Below, piece by piece: positions 35,960-45,260 of a DNA stretch of 64,000 nt. The position numbers were made by a program, and so were the translations under genes. This DNA comes from Rhodospirillaceae bacterium (GTDB lineage: Bacteria > Pseudomonadota > Gammaproteobacteria > Steroidobacterales > Rariloculaceae): assembly GCA_002718345.1 (NCBI GenBank), contig PBDA01000064.1, forward strand, positions 1 through 64,000, given 5' to 3'. Every line of letters starts with the position of its first letter. Within the stretch, counting starts at the first letter, position 1. A model generated the notes under the pieces. That model was not told the DNA's origin. It saw only the letters and a program-made list of their open reading frames with translations, and did not search any database.

Positions 35960-36614
35960 ACCCAACACCTCTTACTGTATGGATAAGCTTTAAATCGAAA
36001 TCCTTATCGATCTTTTGACGTAGCCTACTCATATGCACATCTATTACATTGGTTTGAGGGTCAAAATGGTAATTCCATACTGCCTCCAATAGCATAGTAC
36101 GCGTAACTACCTGATTAGTATTTCTCATCATAAACTCAAGAAGTTGGAATTCCCTGGGCTTAAGTCTTATTTCTATCTCTCCTCTAGAAACCTTTCGAGT
36201 TATCAAATCCATAAAGAGACCACCAAAGCTCAGAGACGTTTCATCTTCATTTAGCAATGATCTCCTTACAAGAGCTTCGATACGAGCTAGCAACTCTTGA
36301 AATGCGAATGGCTTAACCAGATAGTCATCTCCACCCGCCTTTAAACCTTGCACCTTGTCATTAACCTCTCCAAGCGCACTTAATATTAAGACAGGTGTGT
36401 TATTACCCTCCCTGCGAATACTTTCAATAATAGAAAGACCATCCATCTGCGGAAGCATGCGATCAATGATGAGTGCATCAAAATCACCCTCTGTCGCAAT
36501 TTTAAGTCCCGCTAACCCATCGCTAGCGATTTCTGTAGAGTGCCCTGACTCTTTCAGCCCACTAACAATGTATTGGCCTACAGTCACATCATCTTCAACA
36601 ATAAGAACTCGCAT
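35937..36614 (-). CDS. OmpR/PhoB-family response regulator
   Basis: The 225-residue regulator has a receiver domain with the acidic pair E8-D9, phospho-acceptor Asp51, and K-P-F with Lys101. A winged-helix DNA-binding domain follows (~130-222) with L-L-E-A-V-W-N-Y-H-F-D-P-Q-T-N-V-I-D-V-H. The start ATG 36614 follows GGAG at normal spacing, and a longer frame to 36650 is unlikely. It pairs with the overlapping kinase gene. A perfect-armed palindrome lies 43 bases upstream and may mediate autoregulation. Confidence 0.93.
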   Translation of the reverse strand: MRVLIVEDDVTVGQYIVSGLKESGHSTEIASDGLAGLKIATEGDFDALIIDRMLPQMDGLSIIESIRREGNNTPVLILSALGEVNDKVQGLKAGGDDYLVKPFAFQELLARIEALVRRSLLNEDETSLSFGGLFMDLITRKVSRGEIEIRLKPREFQLLEFMMRNTNQVVTRTMLLEAVWNYHFDPQTNVIDVHMSRLRQKIDKDFDLKLIHTVRGVGYALQLSE

Positions 36615-36656
36615 AAAATCTCCAGTAATTGCGTGACTAAGCTTAACCACCTAGGA

Positions 36657-36674
36657 TTGCTATAAATATAGCAA
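36657..36674. promoter_or_regulatory. Inverted repeat TTGCTATA-AA-TATAGCAA, candidate operator
   Basis: Two perfect 8-base arms flank an AA centre, in the space between the response regulator start and the divergent amidohydrolase gene. The position suits a dimeric regulator site acting on either gene. Confidence 0.45.
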
Positions 36675-36812
36675 GAGATTACAAATAGTTAAGATTGCAA
36701 AAAGACTATAATAACGGCAACTTTCCCTTGCCTCGCGCTATACTGATCACCAAGCAACAAACTGCAAATCAAATTCTTAGGTGTATTTGCGGTTTATTAA
36801 AAAGGAGAACAC

Positions 36813-37880
36813 ATGGTTACCCGTAGAGATTTTTTGAGGACTGCTGGCACCACAGCCACAGGCGGGCTTTTAGCAGCACGACTGGAAAATGTATTTGGAC
36901 AATCGCCAAGGCGAGAAATATCAATTGGCGGAAGACGAGCAACTACTGTAGATATCCATGGCCATTGTGTTTTCCCTGAAGTATCAGAACTCTTGGATAA
37001 TACTGAATTTTCAAGTATTGGGTTTGCTCCATGGCAAGCGCTAGGGCCAAACCGAATAGATTCAATGAATCAGCGTGGGATCGACTTTCAGGCACTGAGT
37101 ATTAACCGATACTGGTGGTATGGTTCAGACCGTGAATTAGCTGCCGATGTTGTCAGATTACATGATGAAAACCTTGCTGCATGGGTTGCCCAACACCCTG
37201 ATCGGTTTGTAGCGCTCACATCACCCTCATTGCAATACCCGGATCTGGCCGCAGAGCAACTAGAGTATGCGATGAATGAGCTAGGTCATCGTGGTGCTTC
37301 AGTGGCTGGCCATTGCAATAATGAAAGCTTGTCAGATCCTAAATACGACCCATTTTGGGCTAAAGCTGAAGAATTAGAAGCGCCAGTTTTCATGCATCCC
37401 AACAACGCTCAAAACTTGATCCGTGAAGATGGGCTTGCTGGACGAGGCGAACTTGGCAATATCATAGGAAATCCATTGGAAACAACCGTCTTTCTTACAC
37501 GCTTAATGTTTGACGGAACTTTAGATAAGTTTCCGGGGCTCAAGGTTATTGGAGCACATGGGGGAGGCTATCTACCCTCCTATCTTGGCCGGACCGAGGT
37601 CGCGTGTGAGGTTCGGAATAACGCGAACTGCTTAAGCGAAAAGTCGCCTAGTGAATATCTCAGAAGTCAAATTTTAGTCGATACAATGGTTTTTTCCGAC
37701 GAAGCGCTTAGACATTTAGTAGCAGAGATAGGTGCCGAGCAACTAGTTTATGGAACTGACATTCCATTCAACTGGCCAGATACATTAGATCTAGTACTCA
37801 ATGCCAGTTACTTAAGTGATGATGAAAAAATAGCAATTGTTGGCGGGAATTTGACTACCTTATTAAATATAAATACATAA
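36813..37880 (+). CDS. Tat-exported amidohydrolase (ACMSD/amidohydrolase-2 type)
   Basis: T-R-R-D-F-L-R-T at residues 3-10 is a clear twin-arginine signal. The TIM-barrel hydrolase/decarboxylase core has D-I-H-G-H (~48-52), F-M-H-P-N near 194, G-A-H-G-G-G-Y near 248 and Y-G-T-D-I-P-F near 312. These supply the metal ligands and acid of the PF04909 family (2-amino-3-carboxymuconate-semialdehyde decarboxylase-like). The exported location is unusual for that family. AAGGAG precedes the ATG. A large haem-motif propeller protein follows after 42 bases, so the two likely share a transcript and compartment. Confidence 0.85.
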   Translation: MVTRRDFLRTAGTTATGGLLAARLENVFGQSPRREISIGGRRATTVDIHGHCVFPEVSELLDNTEFSSIGFAPWQALGPNRIDSMNQRGIDFQALSINRYWWYGSDRELAADVVRLHDENLAAWVAQHPDRFVALTSPSLQYPDLAAEQLEYAMNELGHRGASVAGHCNNESLSDPKYDPFWAKAEELEAPVFMHPNNAQNLIREDGLAGRGELGNIIGNPLETTVFLTRLMFDGTLDKFPGLKVIGAHGGGYLPSYLGRTEVACEVRNNANCLSEKSPSEYLRSQILVDTMVFSDEALRHLVAEIGAEQLVYGTDIPFNWPDTLDLVLNASYLSDDEKIAIVGGNLTTLLNINT

Positions 37881-37922
37881 CTTTGTGTTTACATAGACAA
37901 TCACGATTTAAGGAGAACTGTC

Positions 37923-40034
37923 ATGGGGGAAGCTAAGGGTTTGCGAAGACTTTTTATAGTAACTACTGTGACCTTTATAGCATGTGCTTTAAATGTAAGA
38001 GCGCAAGATATTGATTTAGATACAGATGATATAGGTGGCATAGTTTCCAGCGAAAATGGATTGGAAGCTGGGGTCTGGGTAATTGCAGAAACGTATGATT
38101 TTCAAACACGTTACGCAAAAATTGTTGTTACTGACGATGATGGTCGCTATGTAATACCAGATTTGCCCAATGCTGATTATCAAGTATGGGTCAGAGGATA
38201 TGGTCTTGCTGATTCTGAAAAGGTACAAGCCGTCCCTGGCAATCACCTTAATTTGCAAGCCATCGTGGCGCCTAGTGCCAAAATAGCTGCTCAAGTCTAT
38301 CCGGCTATTTCATGGTACTCCATGATGCATCTACCTGAAGAAAGTGAAGTGGATTTCCTGCGTGGTGGACTAAATCAGTACATAAGCACTATGACTAATC
38401 AAACTTGTGTCGGCTGTCATCAACTTGGGCAACTTTCGACGCGTACCTTCCCAGATGCATTCAAAGATATTGAAAATTCTGAACAACGTTGGATGCGAAG
38501 GGTTCAGTCGGGTCAGGCAGCTCATCAAATGATAGAGCCTTTAGCAGCTAGACTAAGAGGCGTTCCATTTAAGTACTTAGCAGACTGGACAGACCGCATT
38601 GAAGCAGGAGAACTACCTTTCTTTATACCAGAACGACCAAAGGGCATTGAAAGAAATATTGTAGCAACGGTCAGAGACTGGGGAGACCCGAAATCATATT
38701 TACATGATCTGATCACTACAGATCGTCGAGACCCTACTGTAAATGCCTATGGAGAAATTTATGGGGCACCAGAGCTTAGTACAGACCATTTTCCCGTCCT
38801 AGATCCATTAACTAACACCGACACAACGGTACTAGCACCAGTCCGAGACGAAAATACCCCATCAACTTACAGCGACCCGATAGGTGCACCATCAGCTTAT
38901 TGGGGAAATGAACGTATATGGGATAGCAAAGCTAACTTGCACAATCCTATGTTGGACCAAGATGGCCGCGTTTGGTTTACCGCAAGAATTCGAGCCCCTA
39001 ATAATCCTGATTTCTGCGAAGAAGGGTCTAACCATCCTTCAGCTAAACTGACTCCTACTAGTCGTGCAGGCAGACATCTCTCGGTTTATGAACCAGCAAC
39101 AGGTGAATACCATTTCGTAGATATCTGTTTCTCAACGCATCATATGAATTTTGTTGAAGACAGCAACAATACAATGTGGACAAGCGGAGGAGGCGAGGTC
39201 GTTGGTTGGTTGAATACCAATAAATTCATGGAAACAAAAGATGCCGCCATATCCCAAGGTTGGACAGCAGCAATTTTGGATACAAACGGTAATGGAAAAA
39301 GAGATGAAGGCTATGCAGAATTAACTGACCCGATAGACCCTGCCCGTGACAAACGTATCAATCCTAGGTTTTATGCAGTGATGCCAAACCCGGCAGATGG
39401 ATCGGTCTGGGGTTCTACTAGCTTTGAATTTCCTGGTCGACTAGTTCGAATTAACCCAGGTGAAAGCCCACCTTCAACAGCACTAGCAGAACAGTTCAAC
39501 ATACCTCTTCCAGGTTTTGGTTCCCGTGGAGCTGATATCGATAGAAATGGTGTGATCTGGACTTCCTTAGGAAGCGGACATTTAGGAGAGTTTGATAGAA
39601 GAAAATGTGAGGGGCCACTAAATGGTCCGGAAGCGACAGGTGACCACTGCCCAGAAGGCTGGACTTTTCATAAATACCCGGGCCCTGGGTTTCCTCAACG
39701 CCCTGACTCAAGTATGGAATCAAGTTATTACTCATGGGTTGATCAACGTAATGCATCCGGATTAGGTGAAAATGTCCCAATGTCTACAGCCAACCTATAC
39801 GATGGAGTACATGCATTAGTAGACAACGAATGGGTGACAATGAGAATTCCATACCCACTTGGTTTTTATAGCAAAGGCTTTGACGGCCGTATTGATGACC
39901 CCAATGCCGGTTGGAAAGGGCGGGGGCTTTGGGTGCCAAGTGGCGATCGAACACCCTGGTTAAAGGAAGGCGGTCTGGGAACTAGACCTCTAGTGGTCCA
40001 CTTCCAAGTAAGACCTGACCCACTAGCAAAATAA
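37923..40034 (+). CDS. Exported multidomain protein: carboxypeptidase-regulatory-like domain, CXXCH motif and beta-propeller
   Basis: A signal peptide (~1-27) is followed by a CNA-B/carboxypeptidase-regulatory beta-sandwich (~36-115) with D-D-D-G-R-Y-V-I-P-D-L-P. A single haem-c motif, Cys162-V-G-Cys165-His166, comes next. A virginiamycin-B-lyase/SMP-30-like propeller (~300-650) has blades such as Q-D-G-R-V-W-F-T and R-N-G-V-I-W-T-S-L-G-S-G-H. It is periplasmic or secreted. It may be a cytochrome-linked enzyme or binding protein, and no catalytic residues can be assigned. GGAG precedes the ATG. It is operonic with the Tat amidohydrolase. Confidence 0.75.
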   Translation: MGEAKGLRRLFIVTTVTFIACALNVRAQDIDLDTDDIGGIVSSENGLEAGVWVIAETYDFQTRYAKIVVTDDDGRYVIPDLPNADYQVWVRGYGLADSEKVQAVPGNHLNLQAIVAPSAKIAAQVYPAISWYSMMHLPEESEVDFLRGGLNQYISTMTNQTCVGCHQLGQLSTRTFPDAFKDIENSEQRWMRRVQSGQAAHQMIEPLAARLRGVPFKYLADWTDRIEAGELPFFIPERPKGIERNIVATVRDWGDPKSYLHDLITTDRRDPTVNAYGEIYGAPELSTDHFPVLDPLTNTDTTVLAPVRDENTPSTYSDPIGAPSAYWGNERIWDSKANLHNPMLDQDGRVWFTARIRAPNNPDFCEEGSNHPSAKLTPTSRAGRHLSVYEPATGEYHFVDICFSTHHMNFVEDSNNTMWTSGGGEVVGWLNTNKFMETKDAAISQGWTAAILDTNGNGKRDEGYAELTDPIDPARDKRINPRFYAVMPNPADGSVWGSTSFEFPGRLVRINPGESPPSTALAEQFNIPLPGFGSRGADIDRNGVIWTSLGSGHLGEFDRRKCEGPLNGPEATGDHCPEGWTFHKYPGPGFPQRPDSSMESSYYSWVDQRNASGLGENVPMSTANLYDGVHALVDNEWVTMRIPYPLGFYSKGFDGRIDDPNAGWKGRGLWVPSGDRTPWLKEGGLGTRPLVVHFQVRPDPLAK

Positions 40035-40059
40035 AAAACAGGGACGTCTTAAATTACAA

Positions 40060-40083
40060 GGGCGTCTACATACATGGACGCCC
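40060..40083 (+). terminator. Weak hairpin after the propeller gene
   Basis: A 7-base-pair stem GGGCGTC/GACGCCC (40060-40066 with 40077-40083) lies 26 bases after the stop. It is followed by a mixed rather than pure T tract, so factor-independent termination is uncertain. Related GACGTC/GGCGTC fragments flank it. Confidence 0.45.
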
Positions 40084-40141
40084 CTACTATTTAATAGGCG
40101 TCTCAATCAACTTACATGAAAGGAACTGCAATAGGTTTAAT

Positions 40142-40891
40142 GTGAAAATTTGGTTACGTCTCATATTATTAATATCAAACGGACTAATCAGTTCAAATAC
40201 CCATGCTGAAGAAGCTCTGGTAGCAGTTGCAGTAAATTTTGTTCCTACAATGCGTCAGTTAGTATCTGAGTTTGAAAGCAAAACAACGCACCGAATTACA
40301 ATCGTATCTGGCTCAACTGGTCAACTCTATGCTCAGATTTTAAATAAAGCCCCTTATCATATATTTCTTGCCGCTGACCAAGAACGCCCAGCACAACTTC
40401 TCAAACAAGACTTAGCTGTTGAAGGCACACAATTCACCTATGCCCTTGGAAAATTAGTTTTATGGACTAATTCACCAAAACTGAAATCAAATCTAAGTCT
40501 AAATTCAGTGAATGGCGACTATAATCACTTTGCAATAGCCAATCCCCTTCTTGCTCCGTATGGAGTTGCGGCAAAACAAACTCTTATGTCACTAGGTTTA
40601 TGGGATGTGTTACAGCCAAAGTTAGTAATGGGTCAGAACGTAAGCCAAGCTTATGCGATGATTTCAACACTAAATGCAGAAATAGGCCTCATTGCGCTTT
40701 CTAATTTAGTTGCACACAACAAAAATGGAGTAAGCATTCTAATCCCAGAAAATCTCTACACCCCAATTTTCCAAGATGGGGTATTAACAAATGAGGGAGC
40801 CTTCAACCTCGCTGCTCTTTCGATGATTGAGTTTTTAAAAGGCTATCAAGCTAGCAGAATCATCATAAGAGGAGGTTATGAGTTACCCTAA
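40142..40891 (+). CDS. modA: Molybdate ABC transporter substrate-binding protein
   Basis: The 249-residue periplasmic protein has a signal peptide (~1-22) and the ModA fold. V-A-V-A-V-N-F (~27-33), I-V-S-G-S-T-G-Q-L (~54-62), H-I-F-L-A-A-D-Q-E-R-P (~73-83) and Q-N-V-S-Q-A-Y (~163-169) match the oxyanion-binding loops. It delivers molybdate to ModBC for molybdopterin cofactor synthesis, which would support the two molybdenum hydroxylases in this window. The permease and ATPase genes are not adjacent. The GTG start at 40142 is preferred. Confidence 0.88.
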   Translation: MKIWLRLILLISNGLISSNTHAEEALVAVAVNFVPTMRQLVSEFESKTTHRITIVSGSTGQLYAQILNKAPYHIFLAADQERPAQLLKQDLAVEGTQFTYALGKLVLWTNSPKLKSNLSLNSVNGDYNHFAIANPLLAPYGVAAKQTLMSLGLWDVLQPKLVMGQNVSQAYAMISTLNAEIGLIALSNLVAHNKNGVSILIPENLYTPIFQDGVLTNEGAFNLAALSMIEFLKGYQASRIIIRGGYELP

Positions 40892-40977
40892 GATTGCTAT
40901 CAACAATATCCATTAAATATCTTCATAAATAAAACACATATATCATGAGAAATTGTTAACAATTTAAGGATAATTAA

Positions 40978-42414
40978 ATGACAAATATGGGCACACGCAA
41001 TACCCAGCGTCCTGCTCCTGACGACCTACTGAACGAAATTGCAAATTATGTTCTAGCTTTTGAAGCAGATAGCGATCTTGCTCGCAAGACGGCGCGTCAC
41101 TGTCTCATGGACACTTTAGGCTGCGGTCTACTTGCGCTTCATTACCCAGCTTGTACAAAATTACTTGGCCCCATAGTTGATGGAGCTCAACTCTCAAATG
41201 GTGCAAGGGTACCTGGTACTAATTACTCACTTGATCCGGTTATGGCAGCTTTCAATATTGGCACTATGGTCAGGTGGTTGGATTTTAATGATACTTGGTT
41301 AGGTGCCGAGTGGGGGCATCCTTCAGATAACTTAGGCGGGATACTTGCAGTTGCCGATTACCTAAATCGCAATAATAAATCTTCTCTGATGATGAGTGAT
41401 GTACTTACCGCGATGATCAAGGCACACGAAATTCAAGGGGTACTTGCACTTAATAATAGCTTCAACCGTGTGGGTCTCGATCATGTGTTATTAGTTCGGA
41501 TTGCTACCGCTGCTGTAGTAACTCAGCTCTTAGGAGGAAACAAAGAACAAATTATTAATGCAGTATCCAACGCATGGATAGATGGAGGCGCTCTTAGAAC
41601 CTACCGCCATGCGCCCAATACGGGTTCGCGTAAAAGCTGGGCAGCCGGGGATGCTACAAGCAGAGGGACTCTTCTGGGGCTTATGTCACTTAAAAACGAA
41701 ATGGGTTACCCATCAGCCTTAACAGCAAAGCACTGGGGGTTTCAGGATGTATTGTTTAAGAAAAAAACTATTGCACTTGAACGAAAACTAGGCTCCTATG
41801 TCATGGAAAATATCCTGTTCAAAATTTCCTTCCCTGCAGAATTCCATGCTCAAACTGCAGTAGAGGCAGCCATCTCCCTTCATCCATCATTAAAAGACAG
41901 ACTCAAAGAGATTGAACGCATAGAAATTCAAACACAAGAGGCAGGAGTCCGAATAATTGATAAGACTGGCCCTCTAATGAACCCTGCAGATAGGGATCAT
42001 TGTATCCAATATATGGTCGCTATTCCTCTAATACATGGAAGACTTACTGCTAACGACTATGAAGATAAGGTTGCAGAAGACCCTGAAATTGATGTCCTTA
42101 GAGAAAAAATGCAGGTGACTGAAAACAAATCATTCAGTATCGACTATATGGATCCAGAAAAACGAGCAATTGGAAATTCAGTACAGGTTTTCTTTAATGA
42201 TGGATCAAAAACAGAACGTTTGGCTATTGATTATCCAGTTGGACACCGAAGACGAAGAGAGGAAGGCTTTCCCCTGCTGATTAAAAAATTTGAAAATAGC
42301 CTTTTAGATCATTTTGATCCTCAACAAGCTGAAAAAATAAATAAAGCATGTTCAGAGCAACAAAAGCTTGAGTCTATAATGGTTAAGGATTTTGTTGATC
42401 TCTGGGTCAAATGA
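40978..42414 (+). CDS. prpD: 2-methylcitrate dehydratase (MmgE/PrpD family)
   Basis: The 478-residue protein matches Prp[11 protein letters not shown] near 41-50, [14 protein letters not shown] near 104-117, and the [11 protein letters not shown] region (~282-292) of the methylcitrate branch. It dehydrates 2-methylcitrate to 2-methylaconitate in propionate breakdown. It leads a prpD-prpB-prpC unit. A tiny open frame begins 1 base after its stop. No aconitase-type acnD/prpF or prpR regulator is visible in the flanks. Confidence 0.92.
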   Translation: MTNMGTRNTQRPAPDDLLNEIANYVLAFEADSDLARKTARHCLMDTLGCGLLALHYPACTKLLGPIVDGAQLSNGARVPGTNYSLDPVMAAFNIGTMVRWLDFNDTWLGAEWGHPSDNLGGILAVADYLNRNNKSSLMMSDVLTAMIKAHEIQGVLALNNSFNRVGLDHVLLVRIATAAVVTQLLGGNKEQIINAVSNAWIDGGALRTYRHAPNTGSRKSWAAGDATSRGTLLGLMSLKNEMGYPSALTAKHWGFQDVLFKKKTIALERKLGSYVMENILFKISFPAEFHAQTAVEAAISLHPSLKDRLKEIERIEIQTQEAGVRIIDKTGPLMNPADRDHCIQYMVAIPLIHGRLTANDYEDKVAEDPEIDVLREKMQVTENKSFSIDYMDPEKRAIGNSVQVFFNDGSKTERLAIDYPVGHRRRREEGFPLLIKKFENSLLDHFDPQQAEKINKACSEQQKLESIMVKDFVDLWVK

Positions 42415-42415
42415 C

Positions 42416-42532
42416 ATGAACCTTATTCAACAAAAACATCATACCCTCATAGTACATCTTGATGGTGACATTACCAATGCAATTGTAAGTGCAGGAAAAA
42501 TTTTTGCACTACAACCCAATGAACGTATTTAA
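42416..42532 (+). CDS. Possible 38-residue small protein between prpD and prpB
   Basis: An ATG begins 1 base after the prpD stop, and the frame runs 38 codons to a TAA 22 bases ahead of the prpB ATG. The spacing suggests translational coupling to prpD. The product has a hydrophobic centre (H-T-L-I-V-H-L, I-V-S-A-G-K-I-F-A-L). I recognise no family. It may be a real small protein, an eroded gene end or chance. Confidence 0.3.
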   Translation: MNLIQQKHHTLIVHLDGDITNAIVSAGKIFALQPNERI

Positions 42533-42554
42533 CTCCGCAACTAATGAGAAAAAA

Positions 42555-43442
42555 ATGAGTGAATCACAAGGGAAAAAATTAAGGATTGCCGTTGCTAAAA
42601 ACAAACCACTTCAAATGCCTGGCGCTATCAATGCGTATTGTGCACTCCTTGCAGAACGGACTGGTTTTGAATCACTTTATCTTTCTGGCGCGGGAGTAGC
42701 TAATGCCTCGCTTGGCATGCCCGATCTAGCAATAACTAGTTTGAATGATGTTTTAGAGGATATACGCAGAATAACTGCCGTCACAAGCCTGCCATTATTA
42801 GTAGATGCAGATACAGGTTGGGGAACTGCCTTCAACATCGCACGAACCACCAAAGAAATGATTAGAGCGGGAGTAGCTGGCATGCACATAGAAGACCAAG
42901 AACAGACAAAACGATGTGGCCACCGACCAAATAAGTCTACTGTTAGTTCAAAGGAAATGTGTGATCGTATAAAGGCTGCGGTAGATGCTCGCACTGATAC
43001 TGATTTTGTCGTCATGGCCCGTACAGATGCCTTTGCCAATGAAGGTAAAGAAGCTAGTTTGCAACGGGCATCAGCCTATATTGAGGCTGGTGCTGATATG
43101 ATATTTGCAGAAGCCCTATACACGTTAGATGACTATCGTGCATTTACCAATAATATAAATGTCCCGGTACTAGCCAATCTTACTGAATTTGGCCTTACTC
43201 CACAGTTCACAATTGAGGAGTTAGCTGATGTGGGCATCAGTATTGCGCTTTATCCATTATCAGCATTTAGAGCAATGAGCAATGCTGCGCTCAAAACCTA
43301 TGAAACGATTCGTAACAGCGGCACTCAAATAAAGATGCTTGATCAGATGCAAACACGTGATGAGCTATATGAAGTATTAAACTACCATACCTACGAAGAA
43401 AAATTAGATGACCTATACGGTAGAGAATCAAGAGATGATTAG
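42555..43442 (+). CDS. prpB: 2-methylisocitrate lyase
   Basis: This enzyme of the isocitrate-lyase superfamily splits 2-methylisocitrate to pyruvate and succinate. Y-L-S-G-A-G-V-A-N (~39-47), metal-site L-V-D-A-D-T-G-W-G (~81-89), the active-site loop K-R-C-G-H (~117-121) and M-A-R-T-D-A (~153-158) are all intact. The start is taken as ATG 42555 (M-S-E-S-Q-G), about 295 residues and typical for PrpB. Its last 8 bases overlap the prpC start (ATGATTAG), showing translational coupling. Confidence 0.94.
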   Translation: MSESQGKKLRIAVAKNKPLQMPGAINAYCALLAERTGFESLYLSGAGVANASLGMPDLAITSLNDVLEDIRRITAVTSLPLLVDADTGWGTAFNIARTTKEMIRAGVAGMHIEDQEQTKRCGHRPNKSTVSSKEMCDRIKAAVDARTDTDFVVMARTDAFANEGKEASLQRASAYIEAGADMIFAEALYTLDDYRAFTNNINVPVLANLTEFGLTPQFTIEELADVGISIALYPLSAFRAMSNAALKTYETIRNSGTQIKMLDQMQTRDELYEVLNYHTYEEKLDDLYGRESRDD

Positions 43443-44550
43443 GGCTAGTGGACTAAGAGGAATCTCAGCTGGGACAACGGCTATAGCAACCTGCGGTATG
43501 GATGGATACGGTCTCAATTACCGTGGTTACGATATCATCGATTTAGCTGAACATGCCTCCTTTGAAGAGGTTGCTTATTTGCTGCTTTATGGAGCACTAC
43601 CTAATAATCAGGAACTAATAGCATACTCCCAACTACTAAAAACTCTTAGAAAGGTTCCATCCAAACTTCTGGCAGTATTAGAGCAGATTCCCTCTAGTGC
43701 GCATCCCATGGATGTGATGCGAACTAGTTGTTCTGTGTTGGGAACAATAGAGCCAGAAGATGATTTTTCTATGCAACTAGATATAGCTAATCGCCTATTA
43801 GCAATATTTCCAGGGATATTGATGTATTGGCATCATTTTTCATTAAAGAAAAAAAGGATTGATACTAACTCGGATGAAGAAAGTCTGGCAGGTCACTTCC
43901 TGCATCTTTTGCATGGAGAAAGCCCAAATAAACTGCATGAGCGAGCAATGGATATTTCACTGATCCTTTATGCAGAACATGAGTTCAATGCATCAACTTT
44001 TGCCGCCAGAGTTTGTGCAGCAACCTTATCTGATTTTTATTCAGCGATAACCGGGGCTATTGGCACACTGCGTGGTCCGCTACATGGTGGAGCAAATGAA
44101 GCCGCTATGGACCTTATACTAAATTTTTCCAATCCAACAGAAGCAAAAAAAGGCTTAAAGAGCATGCTTAATCGTAAAGAAAAGATTATGGGTTTTGGTC
44201 ATGCTGTATATCGAGAGTCAGACCCACGCAATCAAATTATTAAGTTGTGGTCTAAAAAACTTTCAGAAAATATTAAAGATAATGTTATTTATCCAGTTTC
44301 TGTTGCTATTGAAAAGCTTATGTGGGATGAAAAAAAACTGTTCCCTAATCTAGATTTCTTTAGCGCTTCAACCTATCACTTTATGGGCATACCTACAGCA
44401 CTTTTTACTCCAATTTTTGTATGCTCAAGGATCACTGGGTGGTCTGCACACATCATTGAACAACGTGAAAACAATAAGCTAATAAGGCCTGCTGCAGATT
44501 ATAATGGCCCGAAACCAAGACCTTTCCCAACTCTTTCAAAACGGCCTTGA
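43435..44550 (+). CDS. prpC: 2-methylcitrate synthase
   Basis: This citrate-synthase-family enzyme condenses propionyl-CoA with oxaloacetate. Near the N-terminus, L-N-Y-R-G-Y-D-I-I-D-L-A-E-H matches PrpC and H-P-M-D-V-M-R-T (~89-96) is characteristic. Catalytic histidines lie in P-L-H-G-G-A-N-E and G-F-G-H-A-V-Y-R, and the aspartate is in the D-F-F-S-A-S region. The ATG at 43435 overlaps the prpB stop by 8 bases; an upstream in-frame start (43408) is less likely. This completes the prpD-prpB-prpC set. Confidence 0.94.
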   Translation: MIRASGLRGISAGTTAIATCGMDGYGLNYRGYDIIDLAEHASFEEVAYLLLYGALPNNQELIAYSQLLKTLRKVPSKLLAVLEQIPSSAHPMDVMRTSCSVLGTIEPEDDFSMQLDIANRLLAIFPGILMYWHHFSLKKKRIDTNSDEESLAGHFLHLLHGESPNKLHERAMDISLILYAEHEFNASTFAARVCAATLSDFYSAITGAIGTLRGPLHGGANEAAMDLILNFSNPTEAKKGLKSMLNRKEKIMGFGHAVYRESDPRNQIIKLWSKKLSENIKDNVIYPVSVAIEKLMWDEKKLFPNLDFFSASTYHFMGIPTALFTPIFVCSRITGWSAHIIEQRENNKLIRPAADYNGPKPRPFPTLSKRP

Positions 44551-44654
44551 AAAATATATGAAGAACTTAGACAAAAACCCGGTGTACTCTTCTGGACCGG
44601 ATCCCAGATACTCGATTGGTACTTAAGTCAAAAATAACAGATTAGAGCCGTTCC

Positions 44655-45224
44655 TTAGTTGGGCTGGATTGATCCAACCAAAACTAAGTCACCAGCTTCA
44701 GTAAGGCGCGCAAAGACGATTTCGCCCTCTTGAGGATAACGACCTATCAAAGCACCTATATTCACGGAATGGGTGACGAGTATTATTGGAGTGTTGAGAT
44801 CTTGCTCACTAATCCAATCACTAAGGCGTGATGTAATTACTTCACTTTGTCCCCGATATGCAATAAGTGAGTTCAGAAGCTCTAGCTCTTCAACCTCCCC
44901 TACTGACATCAATTCAGCTGTCTCAATACAGCGACACCACTGACTTGAGACTAGCCTGGCTTCACGCAAACCGCTCTCTCTAAGCATCAGACCAATCTCG
45001 CCTGCCTGCAACCTACCACCGTCAGATAAATTTCTTTGAGTAGAACAATCCCCTATTCGAAAATTAGCAGGATCACCTGAACCTGGTGCAATCGAATGTC
45101 GCATTAATGCAATATGCTCTCCTGATAGAAGAGCACGAATCAATTCTGGAGCATCAGCATATGCCTCAAGTGAGCCTAACAGTCCGCTAAAGAAGAGAGT
45201 AGTGAAAACAATTTTTCTGATCAT
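44655..45224 (-). CDS. Exported histidine phosphatase (SixA/PGAM fold)
   Basis: The 189-residue precursor has a signal peptide (~1-23). M-R-H-S (~41-44) contains the phosphoryl-accepting histidine (R-H-G is replaced by R-H-S). S-S-Q-W-C-R-C-I-E-T-A (~93-103) supplies the arginine, and V-T-H-S near 149 the second histidine. It probably dephosphorylates a small molecule in the periplasm. It is the last gene of the ThDP enzyme/cytochrome/TRAP receptor operon (36-base gap). Confidence 0.82.
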   Translation of the reverse strand: MIRKIVFTTLFFSGLLGSLEAYADAPELIRALLSGEHIALMRHSIAPGSGDPANFRIGDCSTQRNLSDGGRLQAGEIGLMLRESGLREARLVSSQWCRCIETAELMSVGEVEELELLNSLIAYRGQSEVITSRLSDWISEQDLNTPIILVTHSVNIGALIGRYPQEGEIVFARLTEAGDLVLVGSIQPN

Positions 45225-45260
45225 TTAAGTTCCCATACTTATCACCCAACTGCTAATTAT

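Noticed and set aside
42677-43039. 120-residue minus-strand reading frame inside prpB
   Set aside because: It mirrors conserved prpB codons and resembles no known protein.
44579-44600. Terminator after prpC (CCGGT...ACCGG)
   Set aside because: Only a 5-base stem with a 12-base loop and no T tract, too weak to call.
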